Source: Hydractinia symbiolongicarpus
Taxonomy: Eukaryota; Cnidaria; Hydrozoa; Anthoathecata; Hydractiniidae
Assembly: GCF_029227915.1 (NCBI RefSeq)
Contig: NC_079882.1
Span: 8,804,001 to 8,868,000, forward strand
Direction: 5' to 3'
DNA: 64,000 nucleotides
The translations under genes were made by a program, and so were the position numbers. The notes below the pieces were generated by a model. It ran no database searches, was not told the DNA's origin, and saw nothing but the letters and a program-made list of their open reading frames with translations. Shown here one piece after another: positions 37,798 to 52,500 of the stretch; within the stretch, counting starts at the first letter, position 1; each line of letters opens with the position of its first letter.

Positions 37798-40700
37798 TTA
37801 AAATAATAAAATTCTTTTTTCTATGGGTTTTCTACAAAGCGGACAATCAGAAAGTTTGTCGCCACAAAGTTGACAGGAACCATGACCGCATAAAAAGATC
37901 ATGTTTTTCCTTCGATCCAGACATACAGCGCAGACAGTCTAAAAGTAAAAACACGGTTACAGCATGATGACAAAATTGGCTAATGCTCAAACACGATACA
38001 AGTTAACACTGATATAAATAAACGACACAAAGTCACGATATGCAACATAAATTCACGGTATTTGACACAAATTACAGGCATACGACAAAAATTCAGGACA
38101 TACGACACAAATTCACGGCAAAACGACACAAATTTACGGTGTACCACACATAATTGCGGTATACTGACACGGTACATGGCGCAAATCTACGGTATACGAT
38201 AGCTGATTTTTCAAACCTGATCTTTTATTTCTTGCAATTGTTTTTCTAAAATGGTAACGTCGTCATTGCTTGCAGAAACAGGACGATCAGGCTTTACCGC
38301 TGCTGACGTAGATTCTAAAAAAGAAATTTGGATGTAAAAACCCGTTTTAACTCAGCTACTTTAAAGTTGTTTTCCAATATCTCACTAAATGTCATTGACC
38401 AGTGTCGTTATAAGCCCTCTATTTACAAACTTTAAAAACATCCATGCGTCGCAACTTCAATGAGTTTTGAAACACCTACCATCTACAGAACACAAATCTT
38501 TAATGGAGACAGTTTCTTCTATAGTAGCGCGACATTGTACACACTTCTTCATCAAACTTGAGCAGCCTAAAAAAATTAAAATTCAGGGAAATGAATTTTT
38601 CCGAGATTATAGGATTAAGGAGTTATATAGATTATAGGAGTTTTCGTAAATAGCTAAGGAAAAATTGAATATTTGATTTAGTCGTGCAATATAATTCAGG
38701 AAATGGTTTTTACTCTCTTCATCTTAAACATCTCTCTAAAAAATATCTTCCTATATCCTTTTCTCCATCGTCAAAAAATTTCTCGACCCCTTGCTAATTC
38801 GCGAACGAGAGAGCCCATTGTATACAAATTTCAATAATTTAGCAAGTATTAAATTCGCTTTTTCCAAACATTTGAAAATAAAAAAAAATCGCACAATTTA
38901 TTCATGCAAACTTCAATATCCTCAGTGGAATTCGAAATTAGTAGCATATTACTTACCGTTGCATGCCCCCATATGACCACAAGGTTTAAACAACACACTT
39001 GCTTTCCTGTCCGAGCAAACTAGACATTCGTCAATCTAGAAAAATAAAATTATTATCTTTTCTGAAAAAATTGTATTAGAAAACTTATCTTATAAATCTT
39101 AATAAGTGTGAACATACCTTTTGTTTGGACTGCACAAACTGGCGACATAATAAGCACTTTTTAATTCTCGGTGAACAGACAGAACACGCGACGACGTGAA
39201 AGCATGGAAGAAAGACAACGTCGCGATGTGCGTCTGAACAAACAAGACATTCTAAATTCACGTGGTCTAGATTTTCGGATGTAGGAGATTTTCTAAAAGA
39301 TAAAAAAAGAAATATTGCAAAAAGTTTGTGTACACTTTATTTCTTTTATAAGCATTGTGTTTCTTCCAGCCTCAAATGTGCTTCCAATTAGTTTTCAGTT
39401 ATTTCCCACCCTTGTTAATGTAGTTCAAACAATAAGAAAATACCGTAAATCCTCGATTAAGCGCCGACCTCGAATAAACGCCGCATTTTTTAAATTTACT
39501 TTAAATTGGATTTATCTCAAAATTGTGCTTTTGATTTAGTGTCACCCTGATTAAGTTCCGCCCTTGATTAAGTACCGCGCTAAAAAATCTATTTTTGAAT
39601 AAAACTAGATTTAAATTTTCGATTAAGGCGCTGCGGCACTTAATCGAGAATTTCCGGTCAAACACAATTAAAACTTACTTCATCCATTCTGCATGACACG
39701 CTTCTAACATTTTGCGTAAATTGAGGTCTGGACACAAGTCAAACGGAGTCTGTCCTTTATTGTTTTTAATTTGTAGTTCAGCACCATTTGCAGCCAAAAA
39801 GCATGCGATAGATGCGCTTCCCTGCTTAGATCCAGGAGCACCAAACCCGACAAGAAGCTATTACATCAATAAAAAAATGTCATTAAAAGAAGCTGAACGT
39901 AAATGAGATGTTTTGTCTTGCCTACCTTACTGATATCTTTCACGTCTTGCAATTCTTTAAGCTGCAGGAGAGTGTGATATCGCAGAGCTTCGTGGAGAGG
40001 CGTATCTCCATCTTTATCTTGCAAACTTAAATTCGCACTTTCACCGACCAATAGCTAATAAAACAACTTTAATATAAATGCCATATCTAACAGCAATTTT
40101 TTTTCTTTGGAAACAAGGTGAACTTGCCTTGACAATTTCACCATGCTGTCTTTGTATGGCCAAATGTAAAGGCGTTTGCAAATTTGTATTCTGATAATCT
40201 TTGTTGGCCTTTCCTAGTCTCAACAGAAGTTCTACTACATCAACGTGGTTGTTCAAAGCAGCTAGATGCAATGCGCTGTAACCATCGTCTTTTGGCTCGT
40301 TCACAACCCAGGGCTTATCATTTTTAGTTAACATTATTTCAATGGCTCTAAATAAAAAACAAAAACAAGTTGATTGGAAGCTACATTATGACACAAAACG
40401 CTTCGTATCAGTAATGACTCGGAACGTTTCACATCGGCGATTACTCGTAATTTTTCGTATCGGTAATGACACATGATTTTTCCTATCGATCAAAAAGCCG
40501 TTTAAATAAGTAGGCCATAAAACATAATTTTTACCTTGAATTTCCTCTCAATGCCGCATGATGTATCCCGTTGAAACCATTATTATTTGTTAAAGAAATA
40601 TCAATTCCACCTTCGATTAAGATTTCCACAATATCACATCGCTTTTTTGTTATCGCGTCATGTAAAGCCGTATCACCTTCTGAATCTTGCAAATTTGGAT

Positions 40701-43700
40701 GCGCCCCAGCGTTCAGTAGGGCTTTGACGCTTTCCAAGTGCCCTTTGTTGACTGCAACATGAAGACTGGTTTGACGTCGGTTGTTGCGGGCGTTCAAGTC
40801 GGCATTAGCTTCATGCAGCATCTTGATGACAGTGCCTATAAAAAAATAATTTATTGTGTTTAATGCAGACTGCAAAGAGATGTTTATTTGGGAATAAATA
40901 AACAAGTAAATTTAAATACCATTATCACTAAAAGTGGCATGGTGGATTGCTCTGTCGCCATCTTTGTCCTACGTCAATAAAATCACTATACATGACATCC
41001 ATAATACCACACAAACTGTATTTTTTATATTGCCAAAACATCACCTGTATTTCTGTGTCTGCCTTCAACTTGATAAGCAATTTAACAGCATCAGTTTGAC
41101 CATTTTGACAAGCAGCTTGTAATGCGGTGTGACCAGCAAATATCGAATCAACCTAACACATCAGAAATGAATGTATCAAAGAGAAAAAAATGACGAAAAA
41201 AAATAACCAAAGCTTCTTTTTTTACAAAATACATACGTGGACGCCATATTCTTTATGAATCTCCTCAATCTGCTTGACATTCCCTTCTGCTGCAGACTTC
41301 ACTAACAACTCCGCAGGTTCTTTTGAAGAATGACCTTCAAACAACTTCTTAAGGAGTGACGAAACGTCATCTAATCATAAAAAACAATAAAATAAAAAGA
41401 AACAAACAAACAAATGAATTTAAACATAAAAACTTTATTTACCTCCATTGCTTCCTCTAGTTGCTCCAATCTTTCGAACACATCTCGCATTGAACGTCCA
41501 CGTGGTCTCATTCACATCAACCTAAAGTACAGAAAAAATATCAGGATAAACAAAATGAAAACAAATGTTTTTAAAATTAAGTAAAAGCTATTCGGTGTTA
41601 AACCATCGTCAGTGCTATGTAGATCAAGTTTATAAGCTTAGTGACGTCATCTGCTGACAAAAATTACAATACCTTCAAATCACCGTCACTGTAAACATAT
41701 TGCACATGACCGATTTTTCCTAAGGTCTATTAAAATAAAGCATACAGTGAAATTTAAATTACGCACGCAAAAAATAGGGCCTTAATTTTCTGTAGTTTGT
41801 GACGTAAGTAATGGAACAATATGAACAGAAATTGGAAAAAGTATTTTAAAAAAATTAATAAATTTGTTTTCGTAATTGACAAATGGAGCGAGCAAGGAGA
41901 GAGGGGTTGGTCTCCTTGCTCGAGGTCTGTAATATTTAAATGAATGAGTGAAAGAATGAATGAATGAAATTGAAAAAAACGTACAGGTATCATAGCTTCT
42001 GTCCATTCGCCATGCCCAAGTTGTAAGCAACTAACTTGTTCAGCATCTGACAAAATTTGCACTATGTCTCCAACAGCAAAAGTGCCCTGAGTCGTCGAAG
42101 AGTCTTCATTGGCTGTTGACACATTTATGTTGGTGGACGATAAATTCATGTTGGCGAATGCTTCAATACTGAGCTGATTTCTTCTTATGCGATTATCTTT
42201 TGTTAATACTGCTGGGTTAAAAGTCCACCTTAAAAGTAAAAATTAACACACATAAGGCTTAAAAATGGTAGAAAATAAACAACTGCTTAGTTCGTTAGGC
42301 AAGTATTGTATTTCCTCTAATAAGTCCCTGGCAGCCTAGTGTTTTATTTTCAAATATCGGATGGCAACTTATTGAAGGAAGCTTTAAAACGAGGGAGTGG
42401 TACACTTACTTCAAACTTTTAACATCAAGGCAGTCCGACAAGAAAACGGGATAACCACCAAATTTTTTTGAACAAGTGAAATAGTAACAAGACTCCATTT
42501 TAAAAGAGTAAAGACTTTTAAAAGAACTACTTTAAGGGAAAGAAACTTTCGTGGTAATTCAAGTTTCCACTGACTGGAGAGCTGGAGACTAACGCAATAA
42601 GACCCAGAACACACGGTCTAATATATTTCTATGTTATCTCTTTTTAATACAAGTAGTAAATCTTTAATCAAAATATAAATTAATAACTTTACACCTGATT
42701 TCGGTCTTTATTGTAAAAATCACCACCAGTTATTTTTTATTCTTGCAAAATAAACAAAAGAAACAAATGTAAAAGCTAATTCCCATAAACATCTCTTAAA
42801 AGACCAGTAAGTCTTGGGAATTACTTTTCAAAAAGTAATTCCAAAAATTTCGCAGTGATTTTGCATCGTCCCTTAAAGTGACTCACACTTATGAGACATA
42901 GCTTTATCCCTAATAATAGCTGTGGCCACTCAAGAGGCGGTTATTAGAGGAAGGGGCAGTTATTAGAGGAAGGGGCATTTATTAGAGGAAGGGGCAGTTA
43001 TTAGAGGAAGCGGCAGTTATTAGAGGAAGGGACAGTTATTAGAGGGAGGGGGTGCTTATAGTTGATCATTTTCAACAGGCTACGCCATTATTGAAGTTGA
43101 AGGAAAGAGGTGCTTAAAGGTGGAAATGTGCTTGGGAAATGAATTACAGCACTACACTAAATTAAATTGAAATGAAACAAATAAATAAAATTGAAAATAA
43201 TATTTTACCTGTTTCCACTTGGATATGAAACAATTACATCACCATCTTCATCAAAACCTGATATTAATCCCATTTCTTGAAGTGCCTGAACCAAAAAAGC
43301 TGAATGTAAATTTTTTTTCCTATTTTTTAAAACGACATTTAAGTTACAAAGAGCTTCCTTTGGTTTTGGACAGGTATTTGACCTTTTTCTTGCCAACAAT
43401 TTGTCATACTGAACATAATTTTGGCATTTTCAAGTTACCCGAAATTTTCTTGAAATAATTGAGCAATAATTCCAAGGTTTTTGTAGGAAAATTGATGATG
43501 CTTTGCAAAGATTTTTCATAATGTAGGATGTCTGGATGGTTTCTAAGGTGTGGAAAGCCTGTACATAATGTTCCATCATGATTAAATGCAACCATATAGT
43601 AACTTTAGAGGAGTTGCCTTATCTCTCATTACTTCATTTCAACAAAAAAAGTTAAATCAAATATTACCTCTAGCATACCATACGTCCATCCACCATGGCC

Positions 43701-46700
43701 TAACTGCAAGGAACGTACAAGTTCGACATCCAAATCAATTCTGACACAATCACCAACTTTCCAAGCTACGGCTACTGTGTTCTGGTTAGGTCTCTCATTC
43801 AGCAAAGGTAGATGGTCTCGATAAACAGATGGACCTTTTGCATCTGATGAACATTTTAAATCCACCTATTAGTTGAAATGTATAACAAGAAATCAATTTA
43901 AATTCTACTGTAGAATCCTATATAAAATGTTAAAAAGTCCCACCACCTAATGCCATAAAAAGTGTGGGTCAATTTTATTTGCAATTTGACTGAAATCACT
44001 CTTATATGCAGCCATTTGTAACAAAAGATAATATAACAATTATTTGACAAAAATAAAATTACAAAGCAAATTATATAATAAATTTGAGATTTCTTTGTTT
44101 CTGAGAATTGTGTTTCCTAGCATTACAAGTAAACATCAAATTGAAAAAGTATATATTCCAGAAATAAGTAACATTCTGGAAAATTTATTTTCTAGAATAC
44201 CATTGTCCTAAATCCCACTGAAAATCCAATACTTCCACCCATGTCAATTCCAAACTGAAGTTTTAATTTGACTACTCGGGCTACTTAAGGCCAGTGTTTT
44301 TTTATTCGACGGTCATTTTTAAGCAGTTTAAGCGGTTTTCTGCGTTATTGAACAACTACAATTTTTGCGACAAAAGATGTAAAAGCGCGTCTTATGTGGT
44401 CTATTTACAGGGTAACCCTGTCGTAAGTTTATATAAATCGCCAAAGTGTCAAAAACGCGCATTCTGGTAAATCTAAAGCTATTTTTGAAAATTGACTACG
44501 CTGGATCTTCGCGGGAGGTAAATATTTCAATTTGATACAGAGTATTCGTAAGACACTTCATGCCAAGACTTGCTTTTATGCTACTTCTCGCGAAATTAAA
44601 GATCCTTTAATGGTGTAGATAACCACTTGAAAAAACTGCGTGTAAAGCGCGTTTATGGCATATGACGTCATCCAAATTTTTGAATTCTGTGTTTTACTAT
44701 TCATATAATGATATGGTGGCCAATAAATTATGCCACAATCTTTATAACTTGAGTTATTGAAAATGACCCTGAAATAAAAAAGGACTGGCCTTAAGTAGCC
44801 CGAGTAGGTTCTCAAAACAGCTCAACCTTTGTCTGTTTAAACTCATCATCATTCTAAGCGTAATCATTTTCCATGTAATCTTAGTTTTAAACTCAAATTT
44901 CTCTGCAACAATACTGTCCTAAAGTCTCTATGTTTTCTTATGAATTTATCCTCCTCTTTTCTTTCAAAGTACTCCAACTGAACCAACCAACTGAAATTAT
45001 TTGCATAACATCTCTAATGCACGGAATATCTTGCCTGCTTCTTAACTAATCTGAACTCTTTCTGACAATTCGCATATCATTCCTTTCTAAATGGTCAAGG
45101 TCCTCCTGCTTCACTGTCCATGTCTCACTACCATACAATATAACACTTCTTACACAGGCCTTGTACAACCAACCTGTTTGTGTTAGATTTTGAAAATAAT
45201 CTAAATCTGAACCATTGAAAAGACAAACAAATCATCCACAGGGTTGTTACACTTTGTATAAGGGCTTTTGATGAGTATTATCAACCTTTTTTGGAGAAGA
45301 TGAAAGTGTTTTGATAGAAATAAATTGAGATTTAAGCATATTTTTATATTTTCGAGGAGAAAAATATCATGAGTAAAGAATAAATATTGCTATACGAATA
45401 TGTGGCATTTCTATGTATTTTGGAAATACAAACAGGTAAATGTTGTAAAATTGAGAAAATTTGATAAAAAAAATTAAAAATCCACTTTTAGCAGAACTGT
45501 GGAGACAAAATTATGTGCCCAGATTAAGCTCATAAACATTATGTTTGATTAAATCTACTTAAATAACTGCATACCATTCCTTCAAATCCCATTCTGTATA
45601 GATTTTTAGCTCCATTTTCCCAATTAACGTAAGCTGCACTTCTTGGGGTTGTTACACTCCAATCTTGTATTTCTGAAACTTTTCCTCTTCTACCAGCCTC
45701 TCCTGTAAAAAAATAACACATTGGATTGGAAGATGTTTACTGAAACACATAAATAACATCTTTGGTATATGTTACCAGTAATTAGAACCCTTGGTATCTG
45801 CTTAAAAAAAACTTAGAGCATTAGTTTTTAGAGGATGTTTTATAGGAGCTTTCAAAGAAAATTTTAAAAAAAGATAATGGACTTTGTCTGTTATTAGACA
45901 GACACACACAATTTCCGCATTATTATATGATAATAATTACATAACTTATTAAAAAAAATGATATGTGAATTGTAAATATGATATATGATTTAGTGTTTTG
46001 TTTTCTAACATACCATCTTGGATTTCCCAATTCCAATCAACACCTCTTATAACTCTAGCTCCTGGAAAAATTCCCCGAGTTGTGATCTTTTTGCTCTTTC
46101 GTCTTGTATCAAGGAGTATACTATAATGATACTTGGATTATTACTTTTACAAGAATATTAAAAATTCATCACAGTTTGATCATATCACATATTGAAAACA
46201 AGCAATAATATATAACTGTGTAAATTTCTGAATAATTTCAGCACCTTATTCATAGAACTTCTTCACAGACTATGAATTTCGGAATTAATTTTTGCTGATT
46301 TAACATGCAAGAAATTAGTAAGCTATATTTTTGCAGATCTGGTAAAAGTGGGATAAATTATTGTGCATTTGAAAAAAAATGTAACTTAAAAATTGATTTT
46401 TTTAAAAAACTAAAAAAAGCTTCTTTTGAAAATTTACATTACAACTTTTTTTTAAAATGTTTTGTTTCTGGTCTACTAAATTTTCAAAAAGCTTTTAGAT
46501 AAAGTCAAAACACTTGTATTTTATTATTACTATTGTCATATTATTAATTAACTCATTGTGAGAAACTCAGATTTTGTAGCAGCGTAAAGTTCCTGAATAC
46601 TGCCAAAATATCAAAATATGAGAAGTTTTAAAATACTCAGTTCATATGGGTGCAAATCTAAACAAAAAGTGATCATGATTGTACATGGTTCGGATTATAA

Positions 46701-47458
46701 CCACATTATAATACATAACTATCAAAATAGGATTGTACCAAGCATAAAATAACGTAGAAGCGACATTTTTCTTTTCTTTGAAAAAGGTATCTATATAAAC
46801 CTTTAATCTGAAAATTATTGTTTAAACGCACCTTTCTGAATTGGGAGTGCTAATTCTATAAAATCTGTGTCTTAAAGTGTGCCTGTCACCGTGATAACAA
46901 GTACTACAAAGATCGTAATTGCTACACTCAGTGCACTTCCAGCGTGCACCATATATAATTTGTGTGCGACATCCATCACACATTGAATTTTCGTGCCTGA
47001 TACCTAAATATTACAAAGAAAAGCTGCAAAGATGCTGACACACTGCCTTACAAAACGTTTAGTAAAAAAGTATACTATACCTGCATGACTATCATGGTAA
47101 TGAACAAGTGAGTTTATTCTAGGATAAACTTGCTTGTTTAAGACATGATGAGATGATATATTTATATTATTTAATGACAATGACTTGAACAGATAAGTGG
47201 TGATTTTTTAAAGTTACCTGCAGGACCTAAGTCAAGAATTCTTAAATCATGTGCACCAGAGCATCTATAATTTGCAGCTGTTCCATTGTCCCAAACAACA
47301 ACAACTTCCTCAGAACTTTCAAAACTACGAACTGTTCCAACATGTCCCTCTCCTCCATCTTGTTTCCCCCATTTCCAATCAGGACCTCTTATTATTCTTG
47401 AACCAATGTATACAAGCAGTGACTGTAAGTTGGTTGATAGATCAGCTGCACTTGCCAT
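37798..47458 (-). CDS. MIB1: Mind bomb 1 E3 ubiquitin ligase (21 exons, 999 aa)
   Basis: RING E3 that ubiquitinates Delta/Jagged ligands and drives the endocytosis needed for Notch signalling. Exons in transcript order: 47218-47458, 46832-47003, 46014-46120, 45575-45702, 43668-43865, 43209-43285, 41985-42228, 41673-41726, 41443-41521, 41237-41370, 41045-41152, 40920-40968, 40535-40835, 40128-40347, 39926-40054, 39679-39857, 39118-39292, 38957-39035, 38480-38566, 38217-38314, 37798-37938 (3000 nt). Domains: MIB/HERC2 ([19 protein letters not shown]), ZZ zinc finger ([19 protein letters not shown]), second MIB/HERC2 ([15 protein letters not shown]), two Mib repeats with LQLGHGGWT and LQLGHGEWT, about eight ankyrin repeats, then three RINGs ([30 protein letters not shown]) ending in [14 protein letters not shown] and RILLF at the C-terminus. 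Three RINGs and 999 aa (human MIB1 1006) point to MIB1, not MIB2. One intron is GC-AG. Confidence 0.96.
38020..38201. repeat. Degenerate ~20-bp tandem repeat in MIB1 intron
   Basis: Eight to nine imperfect units resembling ACGGTATACGACACAAATT, each with several substitutions, in the intron between the last two MIB1 exons. It is probably an old minisatellite. Confidence 0.7.
39442..39658. mobile_element. Short MITE in MIB1 intron
   Basis: A 217-bp element with about 24-bp terminal inverted repeats: the left end reads ACCGTAAATCCTCGATTAAG and the right end, complemented, ACCGGAAATTCTCGATTAAG. The interior repeats GATTAAGT-x-CCGC words and has no coding capacity. Similar TAAACGCC/GAACGCC-rich words near 4395-4440 and ACGCC words near 8335-8365 may be relatives. 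Confidence 0.75.
42939..43052. repeat. ~20-bp minisatellite in MIB1 intron
   Basis: Six copies of GTTATTAGAGGAAGGGGCA with few changes, between MIB1 exons 6 and 7. The plus strand is purine-rich (GGAAGGGG), so the MIB1 transcript carries the pyrimidine-rich strand. Confidence 0.9.
44272..44807. mobile_element. 536-bp MITE with long terminal inverted repeats in MIB1 intron 4
   Basis: The left end CTACTCGGGCTACTTAAGG (continuing CCAGT) is repeated exactly, inverted, at the right end; pairing continues imperfectly through a T/A-rich tract and GGTCATTTT to about 48 bp. There is no open frame. No convincing target-site duplication was found at the boundaries chosen, so the true ends may be a few bases off. 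Confidence 0.85.
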
Positions 47459-49597
47459 TTTAAGTTTTTTTTTCTACATTTTTTATGAATCCTGAAGGTC
47501 AAGAGGAGTTAATGTCAAAATTATCCTGTTGCTTCTTATTAAAAACAAAAGGTTTTTTTAGATTGACTTAATATTTGTTCAGATTTAACAATATAACTTT
47601 TTTTCTTCCAAAATTTGTTCTTATATTCTATATAGTCTGTCTGTTTTTTGTTCATTCACTCACTACATTTAGCTGAGATAACTTCTGGTATGCAATGTAG
47701 TTGAGTATGCGAAAAAAACTCCCTAGAAATATTGCAACAAAACTGTATACTTTAAATAAAAACCCAGACTGTTGTTTTATGGAAATATGATATAATATTA
47801 ACAAGAACAGTTGTTGTTTACACAGTTCAGATAAAATATTTCTTACCAATGCCTGACCAAATAATCTACTATGGGTCTGAATTATGAAATCATAGCTAAA
47901 GTATAAATTTTGGTTTCGTTTTATTAATGAGGGTGATTAAAAATCTTGTTGCTGTCTAAGCGGCACTTTGCTTCAAGCTTCTATGAAATACTCCCACTGT
48001 GTCACTAAATATGGACTCACATTCTGAAAGCGAATATTGTCAACAGGTTGAGCTGCTTATTTTCACAACTTCAAAGGGATTTTTCTTGTAAAGTTACTAG
48101 TTTTAACTAAAATATTATATTATTTCCTGAATCAGCACATTAATTTGAGTTGATGTAGATAACGTAAAAACCACACTAAGAAATCAGTTAAAAAAAACTT
48201 TGCTAAAAATTAATGAAACTTTATAAGAGAAAAATATTCTTTAATGGTTCTAATATTCAGGGCTAGATATTTCCTTGGATAGAAAGAACTTACATCTTGT
48301 GGCTATTAATTTTTGTTGTTTATTGTTTGTATAGATTTTGGGTGATTAATCATTACAAATTTCTTGCATGTTACTGAATATTTTTTAAAAGAAAAGCTTT
48401 TTCGCAGTGAAACATTTAAACAATTCACCCAAAGATGAAATTTTCCCTAGCATTTCTTGATTCAATCTTGGGAAATAATTTTTAGCATAATATTTTGCTG
48501 ATACATAATTTTGCAAATGTGGATGCAATCAAGAGTTAAATGATTGGCTTGGTTTATAGGCAGATTCTCCTGGCAAAAAAGTCAGTTTTTTGAACCAAGG
48601 GTTGTTTTTTTCTTTGTTGTTGTTTTTTGGGGGGTCGGGGGCAGAAACGTTACACTATGCAAGTCATATAATAAATTCAGGTGAGTGTATTTTTATCCCA
48701 CAGCTGATTTAATAATCGCCACATTAGGGCATTTTATATGGCAGCTATTTTCTGTCAAATAAAAAATGCAGAGATACGGAGAGGAGTTAGGCCTTGTCTG
48801 CTTAGTGGTGAGAACTTTTAATTCGTTTTTGTAACACAAAAAATATAAATCAAGGAATTTTTGCAGGCAGATTTTTACCTATAAACTTAATTTTAAAATC
48901 TGCACCTTCTTTGGTCGCCATTTATTTTCCATTCGAATGTTTATTTCTGGCTTTAAAACAATAACAAAGTTCATGGTCAGTGTACGTAAAATAAACCTGG
49001 GATATATTCATAATTTTAACCTACTTCATATATGACCATAGTTTCCATAGTATATTTTACAGACTCGCTTGAGTTTCCGCACCGATTTATTTTTTTTGGC
49101 GTCGAAACAAAAAGTTACATAATACGTCCACATCGTGGAGGCAGGTATGCCAAAAATATATATAAAATATACATATAAAAAACTTTATCCCATAAGAATT
49201 GAATAAGCAGAAGTTGGATTGAATACAATGCTGACCTCCTATGTTTTAAGCCAACGTCATAAAACAAAGGTTATATTATTTTATAATAAAACAAACATTA
49301 AAAATCCTTTCGGTTTTTATGACGCTGTGTGTTAAAATAATTTTTTGACATAGAGATGTTGTAACTTGATACGATTTTTTAAAAAATTGCAGTTGATTCT
49401 TAAATTGTTCAGGAAGAACGCGTCTCCGTTTATTTACACTTTCCAGCCACCTTGTGTTTATACAAAGATGAGTAAGAAAGTAATGGTTATCGTCCATGTG
49501 TGAACATCAAAGTAACTTGGTGATTTTTTAAAGGAAGGCATACATTTCAAAACATATAAAATGATATATTAGGTATCTTTAAAAAAAGATCACAGAC
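47459..49597. other. Divergent promoter region between MIB1 and peroxidasin
   Basis: 2.1 kb between the divergent start codons of MIB1 (-) and peroxidasin (+). It must contain both promoters and 5' UTRs. I see AT-rich DNA with a G-rich tract near 48630 and no coding exon. A 73-codon minus-strand frame at 49276-49497 has no recognisable domain. Confidence 0.45.
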
Positions 49598-52500
49598 ATG
49601 TTGTACAACATTTTTATAATAATTATCATATTTTTAAATTCTGGTTTGGCTCAACGACAAAGAGAAAAAATTTGTCCACGAGGCTGTCGATGCGGACTGC
49701 CGCTAACAGTAAGATGTATAAATATTGGATTGAAACGTATACCGAGTGCGAATATACCTAACGATACAATCGTTTTGTAAGTATTTATGTTTAACTCTAT
49801 GTTTAACTCTATCTACATTTCAAGTTTATTTCTTGATTGGCTTTCTGGCTTGAACAACCGGCAGCGGCGCAATCTCGACCCACAGCTTATTTTCGCTTTT
49901 CTGGTAATAATTTGAGACGTGTTTCATTCACGCGCCACATATTAGAAAGAGAAGGCCTGGGAACTAGATTGGCCGCACCAAACAGTTGCCCATCGTGTCT
50001 GGTCCGCTAAATAGTTTCCGGGTAAAATAGTGTTTCGCTTTCGTTTTTTACACTATATGCATCGCGATCACCTCTACAACATAGCCATGATGATGCTACC
50101 TTTTTTCTTTGCCACATTAGGTTTAGGTTTGTAAACTTTACATTATTTCTTATAGTTTTATATTTGCCCCTTCTTTTAGAGATTTGAGGTATAATCAAAT
50201 CAGCGAGATAAAAAAGGAAGATTTTAATACTCTTCCTCATCTTGAAAGATTGTAAGTGGCTTCTTCTGTTATTCTTTGTTTATTTTTATATTTTTTTCTA
50301 AATAACGACATTTAATATATTTTATGTAATAGATTTCTTGGAAACAATTTGTTAAAAGATATTGAACCATTTTCATTTTTAAATCTTAAGAAGTTGAAGC
50401 ATTTGTAAGTACTTAGATATTAGATGTAGCCACATATGCTTGACTTTGTCTGTAAAGTTTGATACTAAAAAAACAAAGGTGTTAATTTACTTATGTTTAT
50501 TTGTTTTGATGTTGTGTTAGATTGGGATAAGTGCTTTATAAACATAGCGTTAAAGCCCAATAATTTATATATAATATCCTTTTTCTTTTCATAGATATTT
50601 ATTTAGCAACAAGTTAGAAAGTATAAATGAAAATACTTTCTCTGGTTTGTCAAATTTAGAACAGTTGTAAGTTATTTCTAGTTTCTTTTTTTTAAAAAAA
50701 ATGTGTGAAACCTTTTCTGTTCAATTTTTCAAAAAAAAAAGTTCAATAAACCTGCCACCCAGGCAAAATCTTAGTTGGAATTGGAGTAAAAAAATAAATT
50801 GACCTAACCCCTAAGTAGTAAACTCTTTTTTAAAAAATAAAAAAATATTTAGATATGCAGTGTTTATCTTGTAAATTGGTATGTAAATAAAAAAATGCAT
50901 TTAAATTTGTCATAAAGTTTAATTGTTATAACAGAAATTAAGATGATGTGACATTTATTAAACTTTTAAAGATAATTCTGTTTCTTTGAGATGAAAACAT
51001 TCTTTGTTTGTTTTCCTTTTTTCTACATCCGTTCAGGATATGTTGTGAATGTCGTCATGTTGTTTTATTCCTTTGTGATTAATTTGTTACTGAATTCCGA
51101 AAATTATTAACAACATTTTAAAATATAAAATTTAGTTTTTTTCTAATAAGTTAATACATTTGCCAGGGTGTGATGCCCATGACTAAACTAAGACGTTAAA
51201 ATGTTGATGAGTTACTACATAAATCCACTTTCGGCAAGCAAACAATTTTTAAGGCACTTAATTTAGTATATAATTAATATATATGTATCAAATAAGGAAC
51301 TAAAATAAATAAATATTTTAAATGTATGGGGTTGTGCAGACTGTAATCCACCATTCTCAGTAGCCGTTAAACGACAGTTTTTCAATTAAAATTTTTCCCA
51401 AATTTCTTAATTTATTAGAGTAGCTAATTATATTTATTACAAAATATGGGACTAATATTTTTGTGAAGGAATAAGATTTCAATAATGGCTTAGAGCTGAT
51501 GGAATTTCCATTGGGATTTAGCAGTCCTTATTTTTCATTTCTGGATTACACCCTGTTATGCCATAAGTCGCCTGAGTTGACTAAATATGTTCTCAAGGAC
51601 AAATGTAAACAGAATAATTAGCTAAGTGACGAATTAAGTTGATTTAAAACATACTTGTTATTAGGTTATCTATATCATTCATAGATCTATAGATCATAAA
51701 TATATAAATATCATAAATATTATAGATATAGTTTACTTTAACTTTTAACTGACTTTCTTTTTTATGTGTTATTTTGCACTTTCTCTGTGATACTTCAACA
51801 AGACCACATAGATAAGCACAAATCATTTTTAGCATAATTAATAACATTTAAGATTAAACATTTTAATTGTGAAAAAATTAAACATTAAGCATTGATTTTT
51901 TCATATTGTAGTAAAGCTGTTCATTGTATTTTACTAGAAAACACTGTTGTGCACAACCTAAACATTAGCATACCAAAAGATGTGGTGTAAATGCTAAAGT
52001 TGCTGTTTTTTATTGTGAATTAAATGAATTTTATCTAAGTTTAACATAAGAATTACAGAATTTAAAATTGTAACTTTCAAACCTTTCTCATCTTTCTAGT
52101 TTGAAATGTCCATGAGCAAGCAATCATAACTGTAGTCATAAAAATAATACCAAAAACATTTTTGTAATAATGCTTGTAATGCTATTTAAACAGATAATTC
52201 TTAAATCCCTGCTGTGCTGAAATTTATTAAAATAGATTTTTACACTATCTAACCTATTGTTTTAAAGTTGAGTTAACATGACACAGAATGTTCAGCCTTT
52301 TCCTAAAACCAGGAGAGTGAATGTGTTAGTATATCTTGCTATTATTTATTAAAACATGATTCGTAGCTTTTTAATAGCTTCTCTTAATTTCTTCATATTT
52401 CTGCAAAAATTTATGATTTCATTTTCTCGCTTCTCCCTTAAATGTGTAAACAAAAAGCATTCTTACAGACAATTTCTAATTATACAAAACAACACTCCAA

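Noticed and set aside
42939-43052. CRISPR-like regular repeat
   Set aside because: Contiguous 20-bp units without spacers in a eukaryotic intron: a minisatellite.
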